A stretch of 62,414 bases of DNA from an uncultured Flavobacteriales bacterium (GTDB lineage Bacteria; Bacteroidota; Bacteroidia; Flavobacteriales_D; Sanyastnellaceae). The first letter of the stretch is position 1. Every line of letters starts with the position of its first letter. The notes beneath the pieces were generated by a model, which saw only the letters and a program-made list of their open reading frames with translations, was not told where the DNA came from and made no database searches. Positions 44,777-54,228 of this stretch are shown here, one piece after another. A program made the position numbers and the translations under genes. The stretch covers positions 1-62,414 of the forward strand of contig CAJQIB010000001.1 of NCBI GenBank assembly GCA_905478325.1, read 5' to 3'.

Positions 44777-44832
44777 TGAAGGGAGGGTCTTGAATATCTG
44801 ACGATGGACCGCCGAATCTGAAGCTTGCCGAT

Positions 44833-44840
44833 TAACTTTG
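44833..44840 (+). promoter_or_regulatory. -7 box TAACTTTG, four bases before glnS
   Basis: Perfect TAnnTTTG, then TGGC, then ATG at 44845. Leaderless arrangement. Confidence 0.6.
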
Positions 44841-44844
44841 TGGC

Positions 44845-46533
44845 ATGTCAAATCAGGATGCTGTGGAAGGGGACGAGTCGAAAAAGCCGTTGAACTTCAT
44901 TGAGCAAAAAATTGAAGCCGATATCGCCGATGGTAAAAACGGCGGGCGAATTCTGACACGGTTTCCGCCAGAGCCCAATGGCTATTTGCACATTGGACAT
45001 GCAAAAGCCATCTGCGTGAGTTTTGGCCTTGCTGCGAAATATGGCGGAATCACAAATCTTCGCTTCGATGATACCAATCCTGAAAAAGAAAGTGTAGAGT
45101 ACGTCGATGCCATTCGCCGGGATGTTACGTGGCTTGGTTTCGATTGGAAAGGAGGAGAATACTACACGAGCGATTACTTCGGAAAACTCTATGAATTTGC
45201 GCTGCAACTGATTGACCAAGGTCAAGCTTATGTGGACAGCCAGACAGCGGAGGAGATGGCGAGTCAAAAAGGCGCTCCTGGAACGCCGGGTACTGCAAGC
45301 CCACACCGTGACCGTGGCGTCGAAGAGAATCGTCAGTTGTTTGAAGAGATGAAAGCGGGAAAGCATGCTGAAGGAAGCTATGTTTTGCGCGCACGTATCG
45401 ACATGGCCAATGATAACATGCTCTTACGGGACCCCGTGATTTACCGCATTAAATTCATCGATCACCACCGCACTGGAAAGGATTGGGTGATTTACCCGAT
45501 GTACGATTTTGCGCATGGACAATCCGATTCGATCGAAGGCATTACGCATAGCTTGTGCTCTTTGGAGTTTGAGAATCACCGCCCTTTGTACAATTGGTTC
45601 ATCGAGTCGTTGGGGATTTTTCCGAGCGAACAAACTGAGTTTGCTCGATTGAACTTGAATTACACCATCATGTCCAAGCGAAAATTGCTTCGCTTGGTTG
45701 AAGATGATGCCGTAGATGGATGGGATGATCCGCGGATGCCCACTATAAGCGGGTTGCGTCGTCGAGGGTACACCCCTGAAGCGATCCGTGAATTCGCGGA
45801 CCGGGTGGGCGTAGCTAAACGAAACAACACCATTGATGTCAGTTTATTGGAGTGGGCGTTGCGCGATGATTTGAATCGACGTGCCCCTCGTGCGATGGCG
45901 GTGCTGAACCCCATCAAACTGGTTGTCTTGAATGTTCCATCCGGAGAGGTAGAATGGCTTCAAACAGACAACAATCCGGAAGATCCAGAAGCGGGTTCGA
46001 GGATGTTGCCTTTTGGACGGGAGCTGTGGATGGAGGCGGATGATTTCAAAGTGGATGTCAACAAGAAGTGGTTTAGACTTGCCCCAGGACGAACGGTCCG
46101 CCTGAAGTCCGCTTACATTGTCGAGTACGTAAACCACATTGAAGACGAACAAGGCCAGGTTGTGGAGGTTCATGTGAACCGTGTGGCCAATAGCAAAAGT
46201 GGCGAGGACACGTCAGGCGTCAAAGCCAAAGGAACACTGCATTGGGTGGCTGCATCGCATGCCGTCACATCAGAAGTGCGGCTTTACGACCGGCTGTTTA
46301 TGAGTGCTGATCCAGAGGGTGGTGAAGACGCTAACTTCATGAACAACTTGAACCCGGATAGCCTGCAGATTTTGTCAGGGTGCAAGCTGGAACCGAGTTT
46401 AGGCGACGCGGCAGTAGGAACGGTTTATCAGTTTACCCGATTGGGTTACTTCACAGTGGATTCGAAATATTCGAAACCTGACAAGCTCGTCTTCAATAGG
46501 GCGGTGACACTCAAAGACGGCTGGAAAGGCTAA
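44845..46533 (+). CDS. glnS: Glutamine--tRNA ligase
   Basis: 562 aa, near the ~555 of E. coli GlnS. Class I signatures: FPPEPNGYLHIGHAKAI (HIGH), NLRFDDTNPEKE, YDFAHGQSDSIEGITHSLC and NYTIMSKRKLLRLV (KMSKS equivalent). The C-terminal anticodon-binding barrels follow (WLQTDNNPE, SAYIVEYVNH, VYQFTRLGYFTVD). It charges tRNA-Gln directly; the GHSLC segment and strong GlnS features separate it from a non-discriminating GluRS. The last 4 bases overlap the convergent cca gene. Confidence 0.96.
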   Translation: MSNQDAVEGDESKKPLNFIEQKIEADIADGKNGGRILTRFPPEPNGYLHIGHAKAICVSFGLAAKYGGITNLRFDDTNPEKESVEYVDAIRRDVTWLGFDWKGGEYYTSDYFGKLYEFALQLIDQGQAYVDSQTAEEMASQKGAPGTPGTASPHRDRGVEENRQLFEEMKAGKHAEGSYVLRARIDMANDNMLLRDPVIYRIKFIDHHRTGKDWVIYPMYDFAHGQSDSIEGITHSLCSLEFENHRPLYNWFIESLGIFPSEQTEFARLNLNYTIMSKRKLLRLVEDDAVDGWDDPRMPTISGLRRRGYTPEAIREFADRVGVAKRNNTIDVSLLEWALRDDLNRRAPRAMAVLNPIKLVVLNVPSGEVEWLQTDNNPEDPEAGSRMLPFGRELWMEADDFKVDVNKKWFRLAPGRTVRLKSAYIVEYVNHIEDEQGQVVEVHVNRVANSKSGEDTSGVKAKGTLHWVAASHAVTSEVRLYDRLFMSADPEGGEDANFMNNLNPDSLQILSGCKLEPSLGDAAVGTVYQFTRLGYFTVDSKYSKPDKLVFNRAVTLKDGWKG

Positions 46534-47948
46534 TCTGCTTTCACGGTCACGAGTCCCATGTCAGCCGCAATCCGGTGCATGAGTTTTCGAGCAGCTGCAA
46601 TCTCGTTGGGAATGTCACCCTCTAGGATGGCTTCCTTGATAGCGTTCTTGATCGTGCCGATGGGCTTGCTCGGTGGGATGCCGAACGTCTCCATAATTTC
46701 TTCTCCAGTCACAGGTGGCTGGAAATTACGCAGTTGGTCGTTTTCCTCGACTTCTTTCAATTGTAAGATCACCACCTCATAGTTGGCGAGATAACGTTTG
46801 ACCCGAGCTTCATTCTTTGAGGTGATATCGGCCTTGCACAAAATCATCAGTTGGTCGATGTCGTCACCGGCATCGAAAAGTAGCCTTCGAATGGCGCTGT
46901 CTGTGATTTGATTTTTGGTGAGTGCAATGGGTCTCAAATGAAGCAGGACCATTTTCTGGACAAACTTCATTTTGCCATCCAATGGCAATTTGAGTCGTTT
47001 GAAAATCTTGGGAACCATACGGGCTCCACGATCTTCATGTCCATGAAAGGTCCAACCGTGTCCTTTTTGGAATCGTTTTGTGGCTGGTTTGGCGATGTCA
47101 TGCAAGATTGCCGCCCAACGCAACCAAAGGCTCTCTGACTGATTGGCAACATTGTCAAGCACCTCCAACGTGTGGTAGAAATTGTCCTTGTGCCCAACGT
47201 TGTCTCGCCATTCAACCCCTTTCAACGCCGTCATCTCTGGAAAAAACCGTTCAAGTAAACCGCACTGATCCAATAGCTTGAATCCGACGGAAGGTTGGTC
47301 GCTTTGAATGATTTTATGCAGTTCCGTATGGATGCGCTCGTTTGAGATGATATCCAATCGGGAAGCATTGCGCTTGATTGAGGCGAGGTTTTCGGGTGTG
47401 ATTTGAAATCCGAGTTGGGTGGCAAACCGAACGGCTCGCAGCATACGCAGCGGGTCGTCGCTGTAAGTGATGTCCGGATCCAAAGGAGTTTGAATGCGCT
47501 TGGCATGCAGGTCTCCAATGCCATTGAACGGATCAATGAGTTCCCCAAACGTGTTGTGATTCAGGCACAGAGCCAATGCGTTAATGCTGAAATCACGGCG
47601 CTTCTGATCATCTTCAATGCTGCCGTCTTCTACAATGGGTTTGCGACTGCCGCGCTCATAAGATTCTTTACGCGCTCCTACAAACTCCACCTCCAAGTCT
47701 CCCAATCTGAACATCGCTGTTCCAAAGTTTTTGAAGACGGTTACTTTCCCAGCACGCATTGCCTTTGCGGCTTCATTGGCCAATTCAATTCCGCTCCCTT
47801 CGACCACGATGTCGATGTCTTTGGATGGTCGGTTCAATAAGAGGTCGCGCACATACCCTCCAATGGCAAAAACTTGCTGGCCATTTTTGTCGGCTATTGC
47901 TCCGATGGTGCGGAACAAAGGGTGGTAGAGGTCGTCAGAATAATTCAT
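46530..47948 (-). CDS. cca: CCA-adding tRNA nucleotidyltransferase / poly(A) polymerase-family with HD domain
   Basis: 472 aa. Nucleotidyltransferase motif FAIGGYVRDLLLNRPSKDID (metal Asp pair), RRDFSINALALCL, DPLRMLRAVRFATQLGF, and an HD domain (WAAILHDIAKPATK, HGHEDRGARMVPKI). The order fits the class II CCA-adding enzymes of Bacteroidota that carry an HD domain. The tRNA-Met gene at 59557-59630 lacks an encoded CCA, so this activity is needed. A -7 box TACCTTTG lies at 47969-47976. Confidence 0.94.
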   Translation of the reverse strand: MNYSDDLYHPLFRTIGAIADKNGQQVFAIGGYVRDLLLNRPSKDIDIVVEGSGIELANEAAKAMRAGKVTVFKNFGTAMFRLGDLEVEFVGARKESYERGSRKPIVEDGSIEDDQKRRDFSINALALCLNHNTFGELIDPFNGIGDLHAKRIQTPLDPDITYSDDPLRMLRAVRFATQLGFQITPENLASIKRNASRLDIISNERIHTELHKIIQSDQPSVGFKLLDQCGLLERFFPEMTALKGVEWRDNVGHKDNFYHTLEVLDNVANQSESLWLRWAAILHDIAKPATKRFQKGHGWTFHGHEDRGARMVPKIFKRLKLPLDGKMKFVQKMVLLHLRPIALTKNQITDSAIRRLLFDAGDDIDQLMILCKADITSKNEARVKRYLANYEVVILQLKEVEENDQLRNFQPPVTGEEIMETFGIPPSKPIGTIKNAIKEAILEGDIPNEIAAARKLMHRIAADMGLVTVKAD

Positions 47949-47968
47949 GCGTCAGCAGTCCAAGGAAT

Positions 47969-47976
47969 CAAAGGTA
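47969..47976 (-). promoter_or_regulatory. -7 box TACCTTTG of cca
   Basis: Perfect TAnnTTTG on the minus strand, 20 bases before the cca ATG, giving a short leader rather than a leaderless mRNA. Confidence 0.45.
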
Positions 47977-48005
47977 GTTGTGAGGGGACAATCACCGTGT
48001 CATGA

Positions 48006-48608
48006 TTAGGATCGAATGACACGAAATCGATTGTTTTCATCAAATTCAACCAACATGGAAGGTGCCTGGCTCGTTTTATTGTCCTGACCATGCACTCCGA
48101 CATAGTCAACCTCCGATTGGATCTCTTTCCCAACGTGTGAGAATAGCGCAGGACTTGCACCTCCAGATTTGTTCGCACTCGTAGAAACGAGCGGCCTTCC
48201 GAGGCCTTCAATGATAAACTGACAATAGGGGTCTTGGGTCAATCTGACGGCGCAAGCTCCCTGGTCATTGACCAGGGCAGGATGCAGGGCATACCGACAT
48301 TGGTTAGAAAAAGGAGCAAGGACTGTAAGCGGGCGATCACAAACCTCCATCAACTCCCAAGCTTCTTCAGGCAAGTGAGGTTGGATCACTTCCACCATGC
48401 GGGAGTTTGACGCTAACATCAGCATGGGCTGGTTCGTTGGACGCGCTTTGATTTCGAAAACGCGCTCTACGGCTGCAAGATTTGTTGCGTCAGCCGCGAG
48501 CCCCCAAACGGTATCCGTAGCGTGCAGGATTACGCCTCCATTTTTCAAACAAGCGATGGCTTTCAGGGCGTCCTCTTGCCAAGGAGCGCGGGCTTTTTTA
48601 CGGCTCAT
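48006..48608 (-). CDS. tsaC: L-threonylcarbamoyladenylate synthase (Sua5/YrdC family)
   Basis: 200 aa, YrdC domain only. Motifs: [71 protein letters not shown] and [15 protein letters not shown]. The KRP-type motif reads KARP. It makes the TC-AMP used for t6A37 of tRNAs. It overlaps purC by 4 bases and is probably in its operon. Confidence 0.92.
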   Translation of the reverse strand: MSRKKARAPWQEDALKAIACLKNGGVILHATDTVWGLAADATNLAAVERVFEIKARPTNQPMLMLASNSRMVEVIQPHLPEEAWELMEVCDRPLTVLAPFSNQCRYALHPALVNDQGACAVRLTQDPYCQFIIEGLGRPLVSTSANKSGGASPALFSHVGKEIQSEVDYVGVHGQDNKTSQAPSMLVEFDENNRFRVIRS

Positions 48609-49555
48609 GAGTTGTTAGAAATCCAAAGTTTCACGGCACGGTTTACATCTGCAACGGGGTCATCGGATGTGTCACCTTCGAAGACCATGCCTGTGACTTT
48701 TTCGTACAGCGCGATGTAGCGTTGGCTCACCGTCTGAACAAAGGTATCCGTGAGGTTCGGCATGGTCTGATTGTCCAATCCCATAAAACCGTTTTCCATG
48801 AGCCATTCTCGAACAAACTCTTTGCTGAGTTGCTGCTGCTGTATGCCTTCATTTTGTCTTTTCTCATAGCCATCAGCTATAAAATAGCGCGAGCTATCGG
48901 GCGTATGGATCTCATCAATCAACATCAGCTCACCCTTGAACAGTCCGAATTCATATTTGGTGTCCACCAAGATCAACCCGCGTTCCGCCGCCATTTCTGT
49001 GCCGCGTTGAAAAAGAGCGCGTGTTGTGCTTTCCAGTTGTGTGTAAAGCGCCTCAGAAACAATGCCGCGTTTCAAGATGTCTTCTTTGCTGATATCCTCA
49101 TCGTGTCCTTCCTCTGCTTTGGTCGCGGGGGTGATGATCGGTTCGGGAAATGGATCGTGTTCACGCAATCCTTCCGGCATGCTTACACCGCACAAGACAC
49201 GTTTCCCAGAAGCATAGGTTCGATGCGCATGTCCCGTGAGGTAGCCTCGGATGACCATCTCGAGTCGAATGGGTTGACAGGCGTGGCCTATGGTAATGTT
49301 CGGATGTGGCGTGTCCAATTTCCACGTAGGAATGATGTCCGAAACCGCATCGAGGAAATAGCTCGCTATACCATTGAGAACTTGACCTTTGTGTGGTATG
49401 CCTTTGGGGAGAATGACATCAAACGCGCTGATTCGGTCGGATACCACGGCAACCATGAGGTCAGAGCCGATGGCATACATGTCCCGGACTTTGCCGTGAT
49501 AGGCCGAAGTTTGACCCGGGAAGTTGAATTGAGAATGTTCGAGAGTTGAACGCAT
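48605..49555 (-). CDS. purC: Phosphoribosylaminoimidazole-succinocarboxamide synthase
   Basis: 316 aa, the longer (yeast Ade1-like) form. Motifs: [76 protein letters not shown] and [20 protein letters not shown]. It ligates aspartate to CAIR in purine synthesis. The upstream TTTACTTG at the four-base spacing is a poor -7 match, so the promoter is unclear. Confidence 0.96.
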   Translation of the reverse strand: MRSTLEHSQFNFPGQTSAYHGKVRDMYAIGSDLMVAVVSDRISAFDVILPKGIPHKGQVLNGIASYFLDAVSDIIPTWKLDTPHPNITIGHACQPIRLEMVIRGYLTGHAHRTYASGKRVLCGVSMPEGLREHDPFPEPIITPATKAEEGHDEDISKEDILKRGIVSEALYTQLESTTRALFQRGTEMAAERGLILVDTKYEFGLFKGELMLIDEIHTPDSSRYFIADGYEKRQNEGIQQQQLSKEFVREWLMENGFMGLDNQTMPNLTDTFVQTVSQRYIALYEKVTGMVFEGDTSDDPVADVNRAVKLWISNNS

Positions 49556-49579
49556 GGTACAAGTAAAATAGACCGACTG

Positions 49580-50554
49580 TCAGTATTTTGTTCGAGGTGA
49601 ATCGTGTTGGGCAGCATCGGCTACCTCAAAGGCGTGAATGACGGCTCTAACCAACCGGTGTCGAACAACGTCTTCTCCGGTGAGTTGAACCATGCCAATG
49701 CCTTCTATGTCCTTGAGGTTCCTTTGAGCGTAGAGTAAACCAGACATTTGTTGTCGTGGTAAATCCACTTGAGAAACGTCTCCGGTAATTGCGAATTTGG
49801 CATCGCGTCCCATCCGGGTTAAGAACATTTTCATTTGAGCGACGGTGGTGTTTTGTGCCTCATCGAGAATGACGAAAGCTTTGTCCAACGTTCGCCCGCG
49901 CATGAATGCGAGTGGCGCAATTTCAATGACTCCCTTATCGATATGGTCTGCGACTTTTTCGAAAGGAAGCATATCGGTGAGTGCGTCATACAACGGTTGT
50001 AAATACGGATCGAGCTTCTCTTTCAAGTCACCGGGTAAAAAACCGAGATTTTCACCGGCCTCAACCGCAGGTCGTGTGAGGACGATTTTACGGACGCGCT
50101 TATCCTTGAGAGCTGATACGGCCATCGCGACAGCAGTGTATGTTTTGCCTGTACCAGCGGGTCCCACAGCAAACGTCATGTCGTTGGCTCGAATGGAGTC
50201 CACTAATAACTGCTGGTTGGGCGTTCGGGCAACGATGCGATATCCCCCTGGGCCAAAGACCAAGGTGTCATCCTTCTTTGATTGCCGCAATACCTCCGAT
50301 TCGTCAGCATTGAGAAGCCGGTAGATGTCATCGTCGCTCAATTTTTGATAGCGCTCTACATGCCACAAGAGCATCCGCATCACTTCGTCAAACCGACCTA
50401 AATCCTCCAAGGATCCCTTGGCGATAATGGTGTCACCGCGCGCAATGAGCTTCAGCGCTGGAAGCTGCTTTTGGATTAGGCGCCACTTTTCGTTGTCGTT
50501 GCCCAAGAGGATCAACGGATCAACACTTTGGATGGATATCTCTTTCTGTTGCAT
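49580..50554 (-). CDS. PhoH-family ATPase (PhoL type)
   Basis: 324 aa from the ATG at 50554; the GTG at 50581 in the same frame lies upstream of a TATTTTTG box and is unlikely. Walker A FAVGPAGTGKTYTAVAMAVS, KIVLTRPAVEAGENLGFLPG, and Walker B AFVILDEAQNTTVAQMKMFL, then FAITGDVSQVDLP. It is the PhoH/PhoL ATPase with an N-terminal KH-like segment, linked to ribosome and RNA metabolism. Confidence 0.93.
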   Translation of the reverse strand: MQQKEISIQSVDPLILLGNDNEKWRLIQKQLPALKLIARGDTIIAKGSLEDLGRFDEVMRMLLWHVERYQKLSDDDIYRLLNADESEVLRQSKKDDTLVFGPGGYRIVARTPNQQLLVDSIRANDMTFAVGPAGTGKTYTAVAMAVSALKDKRVRKIVLTRPAVEAGENLGFLPGDLKEKLDPYLQPLYDALTDMLPFEKVADHIDKGVIEIAPLAFMRGRTLDKAFVILDEAQNTTVAQMKMFLTRMGRDAKFAITGDVSQVDLPRQQMSGLLYAQRNLKDIEGIGMVQLTGEDVVRHRLVRAVIHAFEVADAAQHDSPRTKY

Positions 50555-50563
50555 ATGCGATGA

Positions 50564-50571
50564 CAAAAATA
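50564..50571 (-). promoter_or_regulatory. -7 box TATTTTTG of the phoH-like gene
   Basis: Perfect TAnnTTTG, nine bases before the ATG at 50554. A start site at the usual distance would leave a leader of about five bases. Confidence 0.5.
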
Positions 50572-50578
50572 GGTTTCT

Positions 50579-50586
50579 CACCTTTG
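50579..50586 (+). promoter_or_regulatory. -7 box CACCTTTG, four bases before a GTG start
   Basis: CACCTTTG, then CAAA, then GTG at 50591. Same box and spacing as rpe and coaE. Confidence 0.5.
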
Positions 50587-50590
50587 CAAA

Positions 50591-51409
50591 GTGTCAATTG
50601 CAACCATCACTTCTGACTTTGGCGAAGGAAGTCACTACACGGCCATTCTGAAAGGCGCGCTTTTTCAGCGTGTACCGGATATTCAGATCGTGGATGTAGG
50701 ACACACAATTCGCAAATTTGATGCCGTCGAGGCTGCGTTTATGCTGCGTTCGGTCTACCGGGAATTTCCCAAAGGCACGGTTCATCTGATTTGTGTGAGA
50801 AGTGCGGAAACTCCAGAAACACCTCACCGCGTGATGCTCTTACACGGTCAGTATTTCATCGGAGCGGATACCGGTGTGTTCCGATTGATTGCTGACCAGG
50901 AGCCTGAAGGCGTGTATGACTTGTCCGGCCTTCGGTATGATGTGGATGCGCCAACGTTTCCTGAAAGGGAGGTTTTTGTCCCTGCTGCGGCGCATTTGGC
51001 GCGCGGGGGCTCTCCAGATTTGATCGGTCGAAGAGTGGGCGAATTGCGACCAGCATCTTCAAAGCGATTGGCGCTTGAGGGCCACACGTTGATCGGTCAT
51101 GTTCAATTCATTGATTACTTCGGCAATGTCATTACGAACATCAGCCGAAAGGAATTCAAGGAATTTGGAAAAGGTCGGAAATTCGAAGTCGAGATGCGGA
51201 CACCGCGGATGGGCATTCGTAAAATTCACGACCACTACCAAGATGTGCCTGCGGGCGAGCGTGTGGCAGTTTTCAATCATGCAGGCTTCTTGGAGATTGC
51301 GATTAACAATCACAGTGCTCCGGGTGGTCGCGGTGGAGCTGATGCTCTTCTTGGGCTCAGTAGAGACCATCTGATTCGGATTCGATTCGAAGATGAAAAC
51401 ACGATTTAA
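50591..51409 (+). CDS. S-adenosyl-L-methionine hydroxide adenosyltransferase (DUF62)
   Basis: 272 aa from the GTG at 50591, supported by the -7 box four bases upstream and by the N-terminal family motif ITSDFGEGSHYTAILKG. Other signatures: IQIVDVGHTIRKFDAVEAAF, GTVHLICV, GADTGVFRLI and VFVPAAAHLARG, with DYFGNVITNIS and FNHAGFLEIAINN in the C-terminal domain. The enzyme splits SAM to adenosine and methionine using a water-derived hydroxide. Confidence 0.94.
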   Translation: MSIATITSDFGEGSHYTAILKGALFQRVPDIQIVDVGHTIRKFDAVEAAFMLRSVYREFPKGTVHLICVRSAETPETPHRVMLLHGQYFIGADTGVFRLIADQEPEGVYDLSGLRYDVDAPTFPEREVFVPAAAHLARGGSPDLIGRRVGELRPASSKRLALEGHTLIGHVQFIDYFGNVITNISRKEFKEFGKGRKFEVEMRTPRMGIRKIHDHYQDVPAGERVAVFNHAGFLEIAINNHSAPGGRGGADALLGLSRDHLIRIRFEDENTI

Positions 51410-51410
51410 C

Positions 51411-51719
51411 ATGGGGATTCTTCGCATAGTACGGATGGAGTTTGAGGAGCAATCTGTAGCGAGCTTTGACGTCCTTTTTCAAGAAATACATGAACGTATA
51501 CAAGCCTTTGATGGGTGCGAACGTGTGATGGTTTTGACTTCGACATCACAAGGAAACCAGCGCACGACCATGAGCTGGTGGAAGGATGAAGCGTCATTGA
51601 ATGCTTACCGAAAATCTGAATTCTTTGGTGCTGTGTGGCCCCGAACGAAAGCCCTGTTTTCAAAAGATCCCATTGCTTGGAGCATGGATTGGTCCTCTGA
51701 AATCGTGCGGCCCATCTGA
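51411..51719 (+). CDS. ABM-like (antibiotic biosynthesis monooxygenase fold) small protein
   Basis: 102 aa from the ATG at 51411, one base after the preceding stop; an ATG at 51393 would overlap the upstream gene by 17 bases. The ferredoxin-like pattern ILRIVRMEFEEQSVASFDV, VMVLTSTSQGNQRTTMSWW and SLNAYRKSEFFGAVWPRTKA is typical of the dimeric alpha/beta barrel family. No catalytic role can be assigned. Confidence 0.75.
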   Translation: MGILRIVRMEFEEQSVASFDVLFQEIHERIQAFDGCERVMVLTSTSQGNQRTTMSWWKDEASLNAYRKSEFFGAVWPRTKALFSKDPIAWSMDWSSEIVRPI

Positions 51720-51746
51720 TTCACTATTAACTTGCGCTTTCGCAAC

Positions 51747-54218
51747 ATGATCGCATTATTTCTCAAAGAATTACGGGGGTTTTTTAGCACGTTGATGGGC
51801 TACGTGGTTGTAGCTGTCTTTTTGTTGCTTCTAGGACTTTTTTTGTGGGTCTTCCCTGGTGATCGGAACATCTTAGATGCCGGTCAGGCTTCGTTAGAAG
51901 TCATGTTTGTTTGGTCCCCTTGGATTTTTATGTTTCTCATACCGGCCATCACAATGCGGTCTTTTGCAGAGGAACATCGCTCGGGTACGATGGAACTGCT
52001 GCTCACGCGACCTTTAGGAGAAGGTCAAATTGTAGTGGCCAAGTTCTCAGGAGCGTTTATGGTCATGGTTTTTGCATTGCTTCCAACGCTCTTGTACATC
52101 CCGATACTGGGTGAATTGGGACAGCCACAATGGAACTTTGATGCGGGCGCGATTCGCGGGAGTTACTGCGGACTGCTTCTCCTTGGAGCTGCTTTTACAT
52201 CCATTGGAGTTTTGGTGTCAACGTGGACACGCAATCCATTGGTGGCTTTTTTATTGACCTTGCTGCTCTTGGTTTTTGGCTTTATAGGATTCACGGCTTT
52301 GGGTCAGTTTTCGTGGCTGGGTTCTTGGGATCTAGCGTTCACTCAAATTGGAATGGAGGCGCATTATCGGGCCATGAGTATGGGGGTCCTGCATGCACGT
52401 GATTTGGTCTATTTTTTCGTGGTCATAGGAGTCAGTCTATGGACGGCCCGCTTGGCTTTGCTGTGGACGCGTGGTCAGAGACGCCAGGATGTGATTCAAT
52501 GGGTGTTGGGATTGGCCTTGGGAGGTGTTGCTTCGTTTGCGATTAGCTTGTTTCCAGCGCAATGGGATTTGACGGAGGAGAAGCGGCACACGCTCACGGA
52601 TTCAACACAAGATCTTTTGGCTTCATTGGACGATGAAGTATTTGTAACCTGTTATCTCGCTGGGGAATACCCCGCTCAATGGAAACGTCTTGAGCGCTCC
52701 ATTCGATTTCAATTGAATGAGTTTTCTGAGGCAGCCTCGGGCAAGATGCGTTTTCAATTCGTGAATATTTACGCTTCGGATGACCGGCAAACCATTGGTC
52801 AGAACGAGGAGAAATTATTCGAGCAGGGTTTAGGCTTTACGCGCATAGCGTTTGAAGAGAATGGCATCAAGGCTTTTCAAACGGTTTGGCCCGGAGCCAT
52901 TATCACATACAGAAATCGGAAGGAGACCATCCAGTTTTTCAAATCGGACATGCCTGAACCGACGGAATCAATGATCCAAGGTTCGATCAATGCCATTGAA
53001 TTTGAGGTGGCTTCTGCGATTCGTCGATTGCTCAGAGAGGAGCGACCAAGTATCGCTATGATTGAAGGGCATGGAGAATTGGAAGCTCCAGAGGTTGCTG
53101 ATTTTGTGATGGAGCTGGAGAGTGAGTACGATGTGTTTCGAGTGCGTATGAATGGTCAGTTGAATGTCTTGTCAGAAAGGTTGGAGGGCATGTCTTACCG
53201 CACCAATCGATTTGATTTGGCCATCGTGGCGAAGCCGGACTCCATTTTTGATTCAAAGGATCAGGTCATTTTGGATCAATTCATTATGAATGGAGGCAAG
53301 GTGCTTTGGCTGATCGATCCCATTCAGGCTGATATGGACAGTTTGGCTTCTAGCCAATACACCATGGGTACAACCAACGAGTTGGGTCTGTACGATCAGC
53401 TTTTCCAGTACGGAGTGCGTTTCAATCGGAACTTAGTCGTTGATGCGCAATGTGCACCCATTGCATTGGGAGCAGGCCCCATGGGGAATCAGCGCAATCT
53501 TCAGATGTTCAATTGGTATTTTGCTCCTGTAGCCATTCCTCAGGGAATGGGACATCCCATTACCACAAACTTGGATCCCATCCATTTTGACTTTGTTTCC
53601 AGGTTAGATACCGTAGGTACGAACTCTTCTATTCGAAAGACGGTGTTGTTGAAGAGCTCTGAAATGGCGCGTGAATACAAAGCCCCCGTTCGGATTTCAA
53701 GTAGCATAGTCGATTTAACGCCGGAATATTTCACGGAAAACCCGCTTCCGAATCAGCCGTTTGCGGTCTTGTTGGAAGGTGAATTCACGTCAGCCTTCAC
53801 CCATCGTCTTCCGGATACGTTGAGACGAGATGTCGACTTTGCTTTTCGAGATCGCAGCAAACGCACGGCACAAATTATGGTCGGTGACGGTGATGTTATC
53901 CGAAACAAGGTCAAGCAAGGCCCCAATGGTCCTATGATTTTGCCCTTGGGATACGATCGCTATTCTGGACGAGTGGTCTATGACAACAAAGAATTCCTCA
54001 ACAATGCTGTTAGCTATTTGCTGGATGACGTCGCTTCCATTTCGGTGCGGTCACGCAGCATTGCTTTGCGCCCTTTGCAACTAGAGCGTATTCGCCAGGA
54101 GCGTTCAGGTTGGCAGTTTATAGCGGTTGCACTCCCATTGTTTGTCGCGGGTATATTGGGATGGTTTTTTACATTTCTTCGCCGTCGCCGATACGCTAGG
54201 TCTTTCGAATCTCATTGA
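51747..54218 (+). CDS. GldF-GldG fusion: ABC-2 permease joined to the gliding-motility GldG domain
   Basis: 823 aa from the ATG at 51747 (a TTG lies five codons earlier). Residues ~1-235 match GldF, an ABC-2 permease with six helices (FLKELRGFFSTLMGYVVVAV, PAITMRSFAEEHRSGTMELL, LTRPLGEGQIVVAKF). Residues ~255-790 match GldG: a membrane helix (VLGLALGGVASFAISLF), then TEEKRHTLTDSTQDLLASL and a large periplasmic domain (IEGHGELEAPEVADFV, VLWLIDPIQADMDSLA). A final helix lies near 795-815. In Flavobacterium these are two genes, gldF and gldG, acting with GldA. No gldA is in the window. Confidence 0.88.
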   Translation: MIALFLKELRGFFSTLMGYVVVAVFLLLLGLFLWVFPGDRNILDAGQASLEVMFVWSPWIFMFLIPAITMRSFAEEHRSGTMELLLTRPLGEGQIVVAKFSGAFMVMVFALLPTLLYIPILGELGQPQWNFDAGAIRGSYCGLLLLGAAFTSIGVLVSTWTRNPLVAFLLTLLLLVFGFIGFTALGQFSWLGSWDLAFTQIGMEAHYRAMSMGVLHARDLVYFFVVIGVSLWTARLALLWTRGQRRQDVIQWVLGLALGGVASFAISLFPAQWDLTEEKRHTLTDSTQDLLASLDDEVFVTCYLAGEYPAQWKRLERSIRFQLNEFSEAASGKMRFQFVNIYASDDRQTIGQNEEKLFEQGLGFTRIAFEENGIKAFQTVWPGAIITYRNRKETIQFFKSDMPEPTESMIQGSINAIEFEVASAIRRLLREERPSIAMIEGHGELEAPEVADFVMELESEYDVFRVRMNGQLNVLSERLEGMSYRTNRFDLAIVAKPDSIFDSKDQVILDQFIMNGGKVLWLIDPIQADMDSLASSQYTMGTTNELGLYDQLFQYGVRFNRNLVVDAQCAPIALGAGPMGNQRNLQMFNWYFAPVAIPQGMGHPITTNLDPIHFDFVSRLDTVGTNSSIRKTVLLKSSEMAREYKAPVRISSSIVDLTPEYFTENPLPNQPFAVLLEGEFTSAFTHRLPDTLRRDVDFAFRDRSKRTAQIMVGDGDVIRNKVKQGPNGPMILPLGYDRYSGRVVYDNKEFLNNAVSYLLDDVASISVRSRSIALRPLQLERIRQERSGWQFIAVALPLFVAGILGWFFTFLRRRRYARSFESH

Positions 54219-54228
54219 ACACATTTGC

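Noticed and set aside
48722-49549. A 275-codon plus-strand frame opposite purC
   Set aside because: It is antisense to a full-length, well-conserved purC and shows no family motif.
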